Shown here: positions 35,811-45,855 of the stretch, in pieces
Numbering within the stretch: position 1 is the first letter of the stretch
How the letters are laid out: the number at the start of each line of letters is the position of its first letter
Assembly: GCA_963727545.1 (NCBI GenBank)
Contig: CAVSGS010000029.1
Coordinates: 62,001 to 126,000 of the forward strand
Reading direction: 5' to 3'
Source: Flexifilum sp963727545
GTDB lineage: Bacteria; Chloroflexota; Anaerolineae; Aggregatilineales; Phototrophicaceae
Length of the DNA: 64,000 bases
Notes under the pieces: generated by a model
Told to the model about the DNA's origin: nothing
Database searches by the model: none
What the model saw: the letters and a program-made list of their open reading frames with translations, nothing else
Translations under genes and position numbers: made by a program

Positions 35811-38800
35811 TCAGCGAATGGGAAAGGTGACGGTGAAGGTCGTGCCGAGTCCCTCGACGCTTTCGAAACTGATCGTGCCGTTGTGCGCTTCGACGGCGCG
35901 CTTGGTGATCGCTAGACCAAGACCGGTACCCGCCACCAAACCGACATTCCCGGCTCGATGGAACGCTTCGAACAGATGCACCTGATCATCTTCGGGGATG
36001 CCGATGCCCTCGTCGCGGACGTAAAGGGTCGCCTGATCCGCCTCACAATGCAGCCCGATGTAGACTTTACTGCCCACCGGCGAGTACTTGACCGCATTCG
36101 TGAGCAGGTTCAAAAGGATGTGCCGCAGGAGTTTCTCGTCGGCGCGGACTGAACTACATTCATTGGCTGAAAGCAGCAGCGTGTGCGAAGCGCCGGTCGT
36201 CTCTTGCACCTGCTTGATGCAGGTTTGGCAAAACGCCGTCAAGTCGAGCGGGGCAGGGCTAAAGGCAAAGCCGACGTTATCCGCCTTCCCGATCAGTAAA
36301 ATGTCATTCATCAATTCGGTTAGGTGCTGAACCTGCTGCTGAATGGCGCTGAGATGCTGGACCTTGCGCGCCTCACTCATGCGATCGCTGTAGTTCGCCA
36401 TGAGATCGGCTGCCGAGAGGATGGACGCCAACGGGTTGCGGAACTCGTGCGAGACGATGGAAACAAAGCGCGTCTTCAATTCCCCCAGTTCGCGCTCTTT
36501 CTCCAGCGCGATCCGCAAATCATCTTGCATCCGTTTGCGCTCCGTGATGTCATGGAGCGCGCACACGACACCGGAGAGGATGTCATCCTCACTGATCACC
36601 GGCGATAACATCATGTCGGCGTCAAAGGTGCTGCCATCGCTGCGACGGATTGTGATGTCGATGCGCTGCAGTTGCTTGCTATCGAGCACTGCTTGGAAGG
36701 CTTGCTCTGCGCTGGAAACGTGTTCGGGGATGATTAAGCTGGAGAGATGGCGGTCGGCTGCGCGGTCGGCTGCGCTTTCGGAATCGTTGTCGGCATTGCT
36801 GTCGAGCAGCTCGTGGGAAGCCCGGTTCGCCTGAATGATCGTCTCATCGATCCGGCACAGGATGATGGGATCGCTGCTGCTGTTGAGAATTCCTTCCACC
36901 CGTTTCATGGCGCTCACGTACTGCGCCGTGCGCTCGATGACGCGCGCTTCGAGTTCGGTGTTGAGCGCGCGAATAGCATTCTCTGCCAGTCGGCGTTCCG
37001 TCACGTTGACGTGGGCGACGACGACGCGACGCGGTGCGGGTTCCGGGAAGGGCGTCACTCGCAGCATGAACCAGCGCTTTTCCGTCGGGCTGTGGCAGGC
37101 GTACTCAAGGTAGAAATCGTCTCGCTTTCCGGCGATCACCGTTCGAATTCCGGCAGCCACCGCCGGTGCTTCGTCAGACCACAAGCCGACTGCCGTATCA
37201 CACACCGTCAGATAATTTGCGCCGAGATAGTATGTGGCGGAGTTCGCCCCGTTCTCAATGGCGAACTGCTCCCAAGCCGCATTCGTGTTGATGATGACGC
37301 CATCGGGATCGAGCACTGCGGTGTGGGCGGGGAAGGCATCCAGCGTGGTTTGGAGGAACAGGTGCATTTCTTCGACTGCCTGCGCGTGCAGTTTTAGCTC
37401 CTGTTCCGCTTTGGTGCGCTGTGCTTCCTGTTCGGCGAACTCCATGGCGAAGGAGATGTCGGCTGCCATTTCGTTGAGTAGCTGGATTTCCTGTTCGTCG
37501 AAGAAATCCGGCTTGTCGGCATAGAGGTTGAGCACGCCGCGAATTTCATCACCGACCCGGAGCGGAAAACTCGCCGACGCCCGGTAGCCGAGCTGCAAAG
37601 CGTCGGTACGCCATGGTGCCATGCGATCATCATGCCCGATGTCGTTGGCGATTATCGCTTCGCCGGTGCGGATCGCGGTGGCGGTCGGTCCGCGTCCGCG
37701 TGTCTCATCGTCCAGCGAGATGTTCAACTTTTCGAGGTAGTCCGTGGTGATGCCGGCAGCAGCGACCGGATTCACCTGCCTTGTTTCCGGGTCGAGCAGT
37801 CCAATCCATGCCATGTGAAAGCTGCCGAGATCGACCGCGATGCGACAGACCCGGTCGTATAACTCCGAGGCGACGCGAATGCGGACAATCGCCTGATTGA
37901 CGTCACTGAGCACGGCAAGAATGCGGTTCAACTTGGCGAGGCGTAGTTCAGTCTGCTTGCGCTCGGTGATATCGATCGATACGCCGATCATGCCGATCTG
38001 CACGCCGGATTCATCGATAATCGGCGTGCTCATGACGAGGGCTGGGAAGGTTACGCCACTCCGGTTCAGCACCATAAGCTCGCCGCTCCAATTCTTGCCC
38101 GACTGCAAGCGGGTCAAGATTCGCTGCGCCAGCTTTCGCGATCGGTTGGTCGGAGCCAAGTCAATGATGTTGCTGCCGATAATTTCCTCAGCCGACCAGC
38201 CGTAGAGCGTTTCAGCGAAGTGATTCCAGTAGGTGATGGTGCCATCCAGATCGGTCGCGATCACCGACTCGGCAACCGTATTGAGCAATTTTGCTTGGAA
38301 CGTGATCGCTTCCTGAGCTTGTTTGCGCTCAGTGATGTCGTGCCCGACCCCGACAATCCCGGTCACGCTGCCGAGCGGATCGCGTAAAGGTACTTTGGTG
38401 GTCAGCAGCCAGCGGGTGCTGCCATCCGCATCCGTCGTCGTTTCTTCATAGTCGATCAACGCCTGCCCGGACTCGATGACCTGCTGATCATCCGCCGCGT
38501 AGCGTGCGGCTACTTCGGGCGAATAATAGTCAAAATCGGTCTTGCCGACGGCTTCCTCGGTCGATGCCAACCCCATTGAGTGACTCCACTGGGCATTGCG
38601 CAGCAAATACCGACCCTCGCGGTCTTTGGCATAGATGAAATCGGGAATGTTGTTGATGACGAGATCGAGTAAGTTGCGCTCTTGAGCGAGCGCTTCTTCG
38701 ATGTGCTTCCGTTCGGTGATGTCCGTCCCGTAGAGGTTGAAATAGCCCTCGCCCTGAATCGGCGCGATGTAGAATGCCCATATTTTATCGCGATGGCGGA

Positions 38801-39803
38801 ACTCAAAGATCATATCGGATGCGCGAGTCATGATGTTCGTGATCACATGGTGCCAGCCCGCCGGGACTGGTTCGCCGACCGCGCTGCCCAAATCTGCCAG
38901 CAGCGCTCGCCCGGAGTTATTGGTAAAAAGCACCATGCCATCGGTGCTGATGCGCAAGATTGGGTTCGGATTTTCGGAAGGGAACTTCGCCAAGCTTTTG
39001 ATTTGTTCCTCGGCGCGCTTTCGCTCGCTGATGTCGCGGATGTTGCATTGAATGACGGTGATGCCGTTTGCCAGATAGAGGTTGGAGACGAACTCAACCG
39101 GGATAATCCTGCCATCACTGGTCTGAAGCGGGAGATCATCGTAGCGGGTGTAACCCGTTTCGACCAGCTGCTTGAAGGCATCCTGTGAGGCAACGAGATC
39201 GTGGAATGCCCCAATTTCCCAAAGGTACTTACTGATAAACTCGTCGTGGGTATAGCCGAGCCGGTTCACGAGATAGGGGTTAACGTCGATGATTTTGCCG
39301 GTCCCCGCGTCGAGGATCAGAATGCCGTCCTGCGCCGCTTCGAACAACCGCCGGTAGCGTAGTTCGGACGCGCGCATGGCGGCTTGCACTTGCCGATTTT
39401 CCTGCCGGAGACGCTGATCTTCCAGCGCTTTCGTCACCGCCTGCCCTAAACGCGCCAGCCGATCTTTAAGTAGATAGTCGGCGGCTCCCTGCTTCATGCA
39501 CTCGACTGCTTTTTCTTCGCCCACTGTACCGCTGACCATGATGAATGGGATGTCCAAGTCGAGCGCTTGCAGCGCGCGCAGGGCGCTCGGCGCATCCCAC
39601 TGGGGCAGGCTGTAATCGGAAATGATAATGTCCACGGCGGGATCAAGCTGGGCGAGGTAGTCGGCTTCATTGTCGACCACCGTCGACTCTAGCTCGAAGC
39701 CGGCTTGGCGCAGTTCATCCACCATCAGCTCTGCGTCGGCGGGATGATCTTCGAGGATCAAAACACGGAGTGGTATTGGAGTGGGCACGTCGCTTCGACT
39801 CAC
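35811..39803 (-). CDS. Receiver-led hybrid histidine kinase with six PAS domains and a GAF domain
   Basis: A 1330-residue soluble protein. The N-terminal receiver domain (about 12-130) has LILEDHPADAE, phospho-Asp in IIISDYSLP and a Lys in YLLKDRL. PAS domains follow at about 150-265, 270-365, 375-490 and 500-615, a GAF domain at about 620-800, and PAS domains at about 815-945 and 965-1090. The kinase core has SHEFRNPL (about 1115), NLLTNAVKYS, DEGIGIP and GTGLGLAI. The GAF part closely resembles that of the kinase at 25157 (ILAVLSDVNQAIVR and LSVLSDVNQTIVR), so the two share ancestry. It ends 24 bases from the convergent GAF kinase. The small receiver protein upstream starts only 14 bases away and is probably cotranscribed. 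Confidence 0.94.
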   Translation of the reverse strand: MSRSDVPTPIPLRVLILEDHPADAELMVDELRQAGFELESTVVDNEADYLAQLDPAVDIIISDYSLPQWDAPSALRALQALDLDIPFIMVSGTVGEEKAVECMKQGAADYLLKDRLARLGQAVTKALEDQRLRQENRQVQAAMRASELRYRRLFEAAQDGILILDAGTGKIIDVNPYLVNRLGYTHDEFISKYLWEIGAFHDLVASQDAFKQLVETGYTRYDDLPLQTSDGRIIPVEFVSNLYLANGITVIQCNIRDISERKRAEEQIKSLAKFPSENPNPILRISTDGMVLFTNNSGRALLADLGSAVGEPVPAGWHHVITNIMTRASDMIFEFRHRDKIWAFYIAPIQGEGYFNLYGTDITERKHIEEALAQERNLLDLVINNIPDFIYAKDREGRYLLRNAQWSHSMGLASTEEAVGKTDFDYYSPEVAARYAADDQQVIESGQALIDYEETTTDADGSTRWLLTTKVPLRDPLGSVTGIVGVGHDITERKQAQEAITFQAKLLNTVAESVIATDLDGTITYWNHFAETLYGWSAEEIIGSNIIDLAPTNRSRKLAQRILTRLQSGKNWSGELMVLNRSGVTFPALVMSTPIIDESGVQIGMIGVSIDITERKQTELRLAKLNRILAVLSDVNQAIVRIRVASELYDRVCRIAVDLGSFHMAWIGLLDPETRQVNPVAAAGITTDYLEKLNISLDDETRGRGPTATAIRTGEAIIANDIGHDDRMAPWRTDALQLGYRASASFPLRVGDEIRGVLNLYADKPDFFDEQEIQLLNEMAADISFAMEFAEQEAQRTKAEQELKLHAQAVEEMHLFLQTTLDAFPAHTAVLDPDGVIINTNAAWEQFAIENGANSATYYLGANYLTVCDTAVGLWSDEAPAVAAGIRTVIAGKRDDFYLEYACHSPTEKRWFMLRVTPFPEPAPRRVVVAHVNVTERRLAENAIRALNTELEARVIERTAQYVSAMKRVEGILNSSSDPIILCRIDETIIQANRASHELLDSNADNDSESAADRAADRHLSSLIIPEHVSSAEQAFQAVLDSKQLQRIDITIRRSDGSTFDADMMLSPVISEDDILSGVVCALHDITERKRMQDDLRIALEKERELGELKTRFVSIVSHEFRNPLASILSAADLMANYSDRMSEARKVQHLSAIQQQVQHLTELMNDILLIGKADNVGFAFSPAPLDLTAFCQTCIKQVQETTGASHTLLLSANECSSVRADEKLLRHILLNLLTNAVKYSPVGSKVYIGLHCEADQATLYVRDEGIGIPEDDQVHLFEAFHRAGNVGLVAGTGLGLAITKRAVEAHNGTISFESVEGLGTTFTVTFPIR

Positions 39804-39816
39804 TGAAGTAATCAGT

Positions 39817-40257
39817 TCAGACTTGAGGCGGTTCGTTCAGGAGCAGCCAATAGAACCCGATCTCACGTACTGCTGCTGTGAACTGTTCGAAATCGACCGG
39901 CTTAACGATGTAACTGTTGACGTGCAGCCGGTAACTCTCGACGATGTCGCGTTCCTCGCGCGACGAGGTCAAGACCGTCACTGGAATAGCTTTGGTTTCA
40001 TCATTTTCGCGGATGCGCGCGAGCACTTCCAACCCGTTGATTTTGGGCAGCTTCAGGTCAAGCAGGATGAGTTTGGGTTGATGATTGGGTCGGTCGGCGT
40101 AAACGCCTTCGCGGAAAAGAAAATCGAGCGCTTCCGCGCCGTCGCTGACGACCTGAATGTGGTTGGCGAGCTTGGCTTCACGCAAAGCGTCGAGCGCCAG
40201 TTCCGCGTCGTTCGGGTTATCTTCCACCAGTAAGATTTCGATGTTATTGACAACCAT
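39817..40257 (-). CDS. Single-domain response regulator (CheY/Rcp1-like)
   Basis: A 146-residue receiver domain with no output domain. The acidic pair is in VEDNPNDAEL, the phospho-acceptor Asp in LLDLKLPKINGLEV, the switch Thr in VLTSSREERD and the conserved Lys in YIVKPVDFEQF. The ILLVEDNP...SDGAEALDFLF pattern is typical of Rcp1-type regulators that partner with PAS/GAF or phytochrome-like kinases, which is just what is encoded 2 bases upstream. It lies between two kinase genes, so it probably carries phosphate from the 40260 kinase, perhaps to the receiver-kinase downstream. Confidence 0.95.
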   Translation of the reverse strand: MVVNNIEILLVEDNPNDAELALDALREAKLANHIQVVSDGAEALDFLFREGVYADRPNHQPKLILLDLKLPKINGLEVLARIRENDETKAIPVTVLTSSREERDIVESYRLHVNSYIVKPVDFEQFTAAVREIGFYWLLLNEPPQV

Positions 40258-40259
40258 TC

Positions 40260-42275
40260 TTAACTCTCCTTTCCCAAGGTGAAGTAGAACGTAGCACCTT
40301 GATCTACTTTAGCCTCAGCCCAAACCCGACCCGCATGCCGGTAGATGATGCGCTGGACAATCGCCAAACCGACACCGGTGCCTTCGAAATCCTCAGCCCG
40401 GTGCAAGCGCTGGAACACGCCGAACAGCTTATCAGCGTAGCGCATGTCGAAACCGGCGCCGTTGTCTTTGACGAAATAAACCGTCTCACCATTCTCTTCA
40501 TGATACCCGATTTCGATTCGTGCTGCGTCAACCTTCCGGGTGAATTTCATGGCATTGGCGAGCAAGTTGACCATGACCTGCTTGAGCAGTGCCGGGTCAG
40601 CTTGGCAGAGTGGCAGCGGGTCGATGACCAGTTCGACCGGATGGCTTTTCTCCTGATGGCGTAAGGTATCCATCACTTGAGCCGCCAACTCCGCCAGATC
40701 GAGCGGCTCACGGTTGAGCGGCTGCCGGTTCAAGCGCGAAAACGCCAGCAAATCGTCGATCAACTGCCCCATTTGCTGGGCATTCTCGCGCACGACGCCC
40801 AGCCGCCGCTGTCCGTCTTCGGGCAGTATTTCGAGATAGTCGCGCAGGAGCATCCGCGAAAAACCGTCGATGGCGCGCAGCGGCGCCCGCAGGTCATGAG
40901 AAACGGAGTAGGTGAAGGCTTCCAACTCTTTGTTAGCGGCTTCTAATTCGGCGGTACGCATCTGCACGCGCTGCTCTAGGTCGTCGGCGTGGCGCTGCAC
41001 CTGCTCGTATAAGTCGGCTTTCCGAATCGCAATGCTGAGTTGGTCGGCGATCGTCATCAGGATCGCTTGAACATCTTCGGAAAAGGCGTTTGGCTCCCGG
41101 CTGGCAATCGCCAGCACGCCCAAGACCCGCCCCTCGACGATCAGCGGCAGCAGCAGCCGCGAGCGGATGCCGTCGCGCTTGAGCTGCTCGGACTCGGACC
41201 AGATGCTCTGCTCATTCAGTTCGGTTTCTAGCAGCGGAGCATGATTTTCAACCAGCCGCTCAATCGCCGATCCCTGAATCGGACTCCATTGGTTAGACTG
41301 CGTTGGCGGCTGGTTCTCGCTCCACTGGCGCGCAATCTGCCCCTGATCGCCCGCTTGGTTCAGCCGTATAAGTGAGGCGCGGTCGAATGGTACTAATTGG
41401 CGCAGTTCCGCGATGAAGTCGTCATAGACCTCGATGATGTCGACGTTAGCGGCGATGATCAGGTCGAGATGATTGATTGCCGTCAGCCGTTCGGTATAGC
41501 GCTGCTGGGCTGCTTCCGCCTGCTTGCGTTCGCTGATGTCGCGTATGATTTTGGAGGCGGCGACAACCTGCCCCTGCTCGTCGAAGATCGCCGACTGCGT
41601 GACCGACACGTCGATTGGGCTGCCGTCTTTTTTCAAGCGGACGGTGTCGTAATTGCGTACCGTTTTGCCCGCTAGGATGGTCTGAAGGAAGCGTTTTTCC
41701 TCATTGATGCGATCCGGCGGGATCAAGCAGTCGATCGACTGCCCGATGATCTCGTCGGCGCGGTAGCCGAAGAGTCGTTCTGACGCGGGATTCCAACTGG
41801 TGATAATTCCGTCCAGTGTTTTCGAAAGAATCACATCGTCTGATGACTTGACCAAGGCGGTGAAGTGTGCCTGCCTTACTTGGATCTGCTTTCGCCGCGA
41901 GATGTCGTGGAAGTAGACACCCAGCCCGCTTTCGGTCGGATACGCCTCGACTTCAATCCAAGCTTGCAGAAAATCGGAATAGGTCTCAAAGCGAATGGTA
42001 TGCTGCTCCGCCATTGCCCGATGAAGTTCAACATACGCTTGCGTATGAATGCTTTGCGGAAATGCTTCCCAGATGTTCGTGCCGAGGAGTTGTTCGCGCG
42101 TTTTGCCCCAGAGCGTTTCGGCTTTGCGGTTGAGATAGGTGAAGCGCCACTGGCGGTCAAGACCATAAAAGACGTCGTTGCTGTTTTCGAGCAGCTCCAT
42201 CACTTGTTGAAGCTGCGTGGATAGCTCGCTCGGTTCAGGATTAGGTCGATTCTCGCTGTTCACGGTATTTTTCAC
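40260..42275 (-). CDS. Soluble PAS-PAS-GAF histidine kinase
   Basis: A 671-residue protein. It has PAS domains at about 20-130 (DVFYGLDRQWRFTYLN) and 135-260 (ITSWNPASERLFGY, ending DISERKQAE), a GAF domain at about 270-425 and a coiled coil. The HisKA domain has its phospho-His in SHDLRAPLRAIDGFS (about 456), and HATPase_c follows with NLLANAMKFT, DNGAGFDM and GTGVGLAI. The SHDLRAPLRAIDGFS signature belongs to the bacteriophytochrome-like kinase group, but the GAF domain has no obvious bilin-binding Cys. The single-domain regulator gene starts 2 bases after its stop, a typical partner arrangement. No membrane helices are present, so it senses an internal signal. Confidence 0.94.
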   Translation of the reverse strand: MKNTVNSENRPNPEPSELSTQLQQVMELLENSNDVFYGLDRQWRFTYLNRKAETLWGKTREQLLGTNIWEAFPQSIHTQAYVELHRAMAEQHTIRFETYSDFLQAWIEVEAYPTESGLGVYFHDISRRKQIQVRQAHFTALVKSSDDVILSKTLDGIITSWNPASERLFGYRADEIIGQSIDCLIPPDRINEEKRFLQTILAGKTVRNYDTVRLKKDGSPIDVSVTQSAIFDEQGQVVAASKIIRDISERKQAEAAQQRYTERLTAINHLDLIIAANVDIIEVYDDFIAELRQLVPFDRASLIRLNQAGDQGQIARQWSENQPPTQSNQWSPIQGSAIERLVENHAPLLETELNEQSIWSESEQLKRDGIRSRLLLPLIVEGRVLGVLAIASREPNAFSEDVQAILMTIADQLSIAIRKADLYEQVQRHADDLEQRVQMRTAELEAANKELEAFTYSVSHDLRAPLRAIDGFSRMLLRDYLEILPEDGQRRLGVVRENAQQMGQLIDDLLAFSRLNRQPLNREPLDLAELAAQVMDTLRHQEKSHPVELVIDPLPLCQADPALLKQVMVNLLANAMKFTRKVDAARIEIGYHEENGETVYFVKDNGAGFDMRYADKLFGVFQRLHRAEDFEGTGVGLAIVQRIIYRHAGRVWAEAKVDQGATFYFTLGKES

Positions 42276-42587
42276 CTCAGCACGATGCCGAACGACAAAT
42301 AAAACAGTCCGGTTACGGACGGATTGTCGAATGAATTGGGATGACCTTCGCTCTGAAAGATTCTGCTTGATTGAAGATCACGATTTAGCAATATGCGAAC
42401 TAAGAGGGCAAATTCAGGATTGCCAACCAGCTCTACATCGGCATCAAAAATAGTTCAGGAATAATTGCCCGCTGTTTCTGATCGGGCATACAACGATCAT
42501 ATAATTGATTGCTTCCGAAAAGCACAATGAATTCCGCCAAACCCGCAGAAATATGCAAGCGACCATTACTAAATTGGTAAGCTGAGC
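42276..42587. other. Gene-free AT-richer stretch of about 310 bases
   Basis: No gene is seen. The sequence is more AT-rich than its surroundings and lies upstream of the leftward kinase at 42275 and downstream of the leftward kinase ending at 42588, so it should contain the promoter of the former. I see no clear terminator hairpin. Confidence 0.5.
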
Positions 42588-43968
42588 TTATTCGCTGCCG
42601 AAATGCGCCGACATGATCGCGGGGAGTACGAAGGCAAAACGCACGCCGTCGGGAGCCGTTTCCGCCCACATCCTGCCGCCGTGCAGTTCGACCAACTGCT
42701 TGCAGATCGCCAAGCCTAGCCCGCTGCCACCGCGATCGCGTTCGCGGGCGGCGTCGGCGCGCCAGAAGGGTTGAAAGACCTGCGCCGCGTCGATCTGGCT
42801 CAAGTCGCTGCCGCTATTCGTCACGCTGAAGCGCACGCCTTCGCGCTCCGCGATCACCTGAACCCGGATTTCGCCTTCGGCGGGCGTGTGGCGGAGGGCG
42901 TTGGTCAAGAGGTTGGATAAGACTTGGCGGATCCGCGTGACGTCGGCGCTGAGCGTGGGCAGATCGGGCGCGATCGCGCGGACGAGGTGGATCTGCGCGT
43001 CGAGGATCAGCGGCTCGAAGGCTTCGAGCATCTGGTCCACGAGGGCTGCCGGGTCGAGCGCCGCGCGTTCGAGCGGCAGCCGTTTGGCTTCCGCCAGCGT
43101 CAGGACGCGCAGGTCTTCGACCAAGCGGGCGAGGTGGAGGGTTTGATCGTGGGCGACGGCGACGTGGGCGCTGTCGAGCGGGTAGACGCCGTCGAGCATG
43201 GCTTCCAACTGACCGCGCAGCACGCTCACCGGCGTGCGCAGTTCGTGGGCGACGTCGGCTGCCATGCGCTGGCGCAGCGCTTCGGCGTCCGCCAGCGCGG
43301 TCGACATGGTGTTGAACTCGGAGGCGAGCGCGTCGATTTCGACCATGCCGTCGACGCTGACCTGTCGCCCCAACTGCCCGACGGTCAGGTCGCGGGCGGC
43401 TTTGCTCAACTCGCGCAGCGGGCGCGCCAGCGTCCACGCCAGCGCGACGCCGACGATCACCGCCAGCGCCGACCCGCCCAACCCGGCGAGGGTCAGCCAG
43501 CGGTTGGCTTCGTCGAGAAAGGACACTTCCGCCGCGCCGAGCGCTTGAATTCCCGGCGATTGCCGCGACAGCCAACCGACCTGTGCGCCGTCAACGCTGA
43601 TCGGTTGGGCGGCTGCCAGCGACTCGGCGCTCAAGGGCGTGCCGGTCAGCGTGCTGTCGGTCGAAGCGGCGATCACGCCGTCCATGTTCGCAATCGAGAT
43701 GATCGCGCCGCGCCCGCTGCCACTGCCGCCGCCTGATGCGGCATTGCGTCCGCCGATCACCGCCTCTGCGCCAGCCCACGATCCGTTGGCGGCGTAGTAA
43801 TCCGCCAAGCCGCGCGACCTGCTCCGGGTTGGTCTCGCTGTCGCGCAGGGTGACGTAGTTGCGAAAGCCGGTGTCGAGCGTGCGCTGGACGACCAGCACC
43901 ATCGCGCCAATCCCGATCCATGCCGAGATCAGAAATGCCAGCGTGAGCCGTACCGATAAGCGATTCAC
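42588..43968 (-). CDS. Membrane sensor histidine kinase (HAMP-HisKA-HATPase), frame broken near 43805
   Basis: The gene should begin at GTG 43968, overlapping the upstream regulator's stop by 4 bases (GTGA). It encodes VNRLSVRLTLAFLISAWIGIGAMVLVV, a membrane helix. After about 55 residues (NPEQVARLGG) the frame shifts by one extra base near 43800-43810 into the frame that carries the rest: ADYYAANGS, a Gly-rich outside segment, the second membrane helix (about 147-170), a HAMP domain, HisKA with AHELRTPVSVL (about 240) and HATPase_c with NLLTNALRHT, a degenerate NSGSDLS G1-like box and GSGLGLAI. It is paired with the OmpR-type regulator. Read literally, the kinase core would lack its first membrane helix. 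Confidence 0.85.
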
Positions 43969-44654
43969 ACGTCCTCCCGCATTCGATAGCCGACACCGAA
44001 GACCGTTTCGATGTACTGCGGATCGTGCGGGTCGGGTTCGAGCTTGGCGCGCAAATTCTTGACGTGCACGTCGATGGCGCGCTCGAAGGCGGCGAAGCTC
44101 TGCCCCTGCAAGCGATCCAGCAGTTCGAGCCGGGTGAAGACCCGCCCCGGTCGCGCGATCAGCGTTGCCAGCAGTTCGAACTCGGTCGGCGTGAGGTCGA
44201 TTCGCGCCGCGCCGCGGGTGACGGTGCGGGTCTCGCTGTTGACTTCCAAATCGCCGACGCGCCAGACCGAGGCGGCTGTCCCTAATTCGCCATAAGTCCG
44301 ACGCAGCAGCGCCCGGACGTGAGCGACCAGCACGCGCGGGCTGAAGGGTTTGGTCAGGTATTCGTCCGCGCCGATCTCCAGCCCGGTCACGTGGTCGATG
44401 TCGTCGACGCGGGCGGTCAGGAACAGCAGCGGCACTTGGCTCTCCCTGCGGATCTGCCGGGCGGCGTCCCAACCGTCCATTTCCGGCATCATCACGTCGA
44501 GGATCACGAGGGCGGGCTGTTCGTGGCGGAAAGCGTAGACCGCCTCGCGCCCGTTGCGCGCCGTGACGACCTGCAGCCCCGCCTCGATCAAGTAGGCGCG
44601 TACCGTGTCCACGATGGCTTGCTCGTCGTCCGCGACCAGAATTTTGTGTGCCAT
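43965..44654 (-). CDS. OmpR/PhoB-family response regulator
   Basis: A 229-residue protein. The receiver domain (1-120) has VADDEQ, phospho-Asp in VILDVMMPEMDG, the switch Thr in FLTARVDD and a Lys in YLTKPFSP. The C-terminal winged-helix DNA-binding domain (about 130-228) has IDLTPTEFELL, the recognition helix region AFERAIDVHVKNLRAKL and the closing GVGYRM. It will bind promoter DNA as a dimer when phosphorylated by the kinase encoded immediately downstream. It lies next to the triheme cytochrome bc module, read in the same direction, with a palindromic repeat between them, so it might control respiration genes. That link is only positional. Confidence 0.95.
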   Translation of the reverse strand: MAHKILVADDEQAIVDTVRAYLIEAGLQVVTARNGREAVYAFRHEQPALVILDVMMPEMDGWDAARQIRRESQVPLLFLTARVDDIDHVTGLEIGADEYLTKPFSPRVLVAHVRALLRRTYGELGTAASVWRVGDLEVNSETRTVTRGAARIDLTPTEFELLATLIARPGRVFTRLELLDRLQGQSFAAFERAIDVHVKNLRAKLEPDPHDPQYIETVFGVGYRMREDV

Positions 44655-44718
44655 GTCACCGCCCTCCTTTCCGTGAATTATATGCCACCGGCTACGAAAT
44701 GCCCGCTCATCGATTTCG

Positions 44719-44783
44719 CCCCTTGTCCCCCCTCTCTACGCAGTGGAGAGGGGGAGGCTTCCGAAGGAAGCTAGGGGGTGAGG
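44719..44783. repeat. GC-rich intergenic repeat, family A (copy 1)
   Basis: A dispersed element of about 65 bases. A C-rich edge leads to CCCCCCTCTC, a short spacer and GGAGAGGGGGAGG, then a small second stem (GGCTTCC/GGAAGC) and an edge ending GGGGGTGAGG. The same plan appears at 54253-54320, and related versions lie at 56402-56440 and 60775-60828. It sits between the regulator gene and the cytochrome c gene and could fold into a long hairpin in RNA. Confidence 0.7.
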
Positions 44784-44793
44784 TAAATGTGTC

Positions 44794-45855
44794 CTACGGC
44801 TGCGCCGGGGCGACAATCGGCGCGGTCGCTTCCAAGCTGCGCAGGTAGGCGGTGATCGCGCCGATGTCGGCGTCGGTCAAGTAGCCGCCCCACGAGGGCA
44901 TGGCGGTCCCGGTCACGCCGCCGGCGATGATCTGCATGATGGCGGCGTCGGGCGTCTGGCTCAGGAAGGTCTGGTTATTGAGCGCCGGGGCAATCCGCGA
45001 GCCGTAGCCGTCGATGCCGTGACACTGGGTGCAGAGCAGGCTGAACAAGCGCTGTCCGTTGGCGACCGCTTCCGGGCTGGTATCGAGCGGCGCGCTCTCG
45101 ATCACCGGCAGTTCGATTCCGGCGCTGCTGAGTTCACCCCACCGGCTGATCAGCGCGGCGACGCTGGTTTTCTGGTCGGCGTCGAGCGCGCTCGCCCACG
45201 ACGCCATCAGCGTCCCCGGCACGCCTTGCTCGACGATGCGCAGGATGTCGGCTTCGTTCAAGCGGACGCGCAGTTCGTCGGTGTTGAGCGCCGGGGCGAG
45301 CGTCGAGCCTTCGCCGTTCGCGCCGTGACAGGCGGCGCAGTTTTCGGCGTAGACCGTCAATCCGGCGGAGAGTGCCGCGCCGTCCGGCAGCGATTCGACC
45401 AGCGCAGCGTCTCGGCGGGGATCTCGGCGACGACGATCTCCGGCGGCGTCAAGCCGAGCGCGTCAACCCGCGTCGCGACCGTAGTCCCACGTATCGGCTT
45501 GCAGCATGACGACGATGCTGTCGATCTGCATCCCGGTCAGGATGCCGCCGTCGTTCACGCCGAAGGCTGCCATCGCCGTGTTGTAGCGTCCGCGCTCGAT
45601 GGTGTTGGCGAGCGTCTGCGCGTCCAGCGCGGCGGCGGTGGTCAGCGGCGGATAGGCGGCGATGCCTTCGCCGCTTGCGCCGTGACAGGCAACGCAGTTT
45701 TCGGCGTACAAATCGGTGCCTTCGGTCACCATCGCCGTGTGCAAACTGGCGGCGGCGTCGGCTTGGCGTGCCGGTTCGCCGCTCAGGGCGATCCCCAACG
45801 CGGCGACGATCATCAGTGTGCCCAACAGGGCGAGTAAGCTCATCCGCTGCGTCAT
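44794..45855 (-). CDS. Triheme cytochrome c subunit of bc-type complex, two frame breaks
   Basis: Three frames together encode about 353 residues. The first, from ATG 45855, has a signal/anchor helix (LLALLGTLMIVAALGIAL) and heme motif CVACH, and stops near 45463. A middle stretch (RVDALGLTPPEIVV) is one frame over, and the rest, from about 45405, carries CAACH and CTQCH with distal Met candidates (AMPSW). The breaks equal one extra base near 45470 and one missing base near 45405. Each CXXCH binds a c-type heme on the outer face of the membrane. The start overlaps the Rieske stop (ATGA), giving the order cytochrome b, Rieske, cytochrome c. It is paralogous to the N-terminal part of the 54348 protein (TIERGRYNTAM against TIERGRLNTAM). 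It should accept electrons from the Rieske protein. Confidence 0.85.

Noticed and set aside
40260..42275. Kinase as a true bacteriophytochrome
   Set aside because: It has the kinase-core signature of that group but the GAF domain shows no bilin-binding Cys, and no PHY domain or heme oxygenase gene is present.
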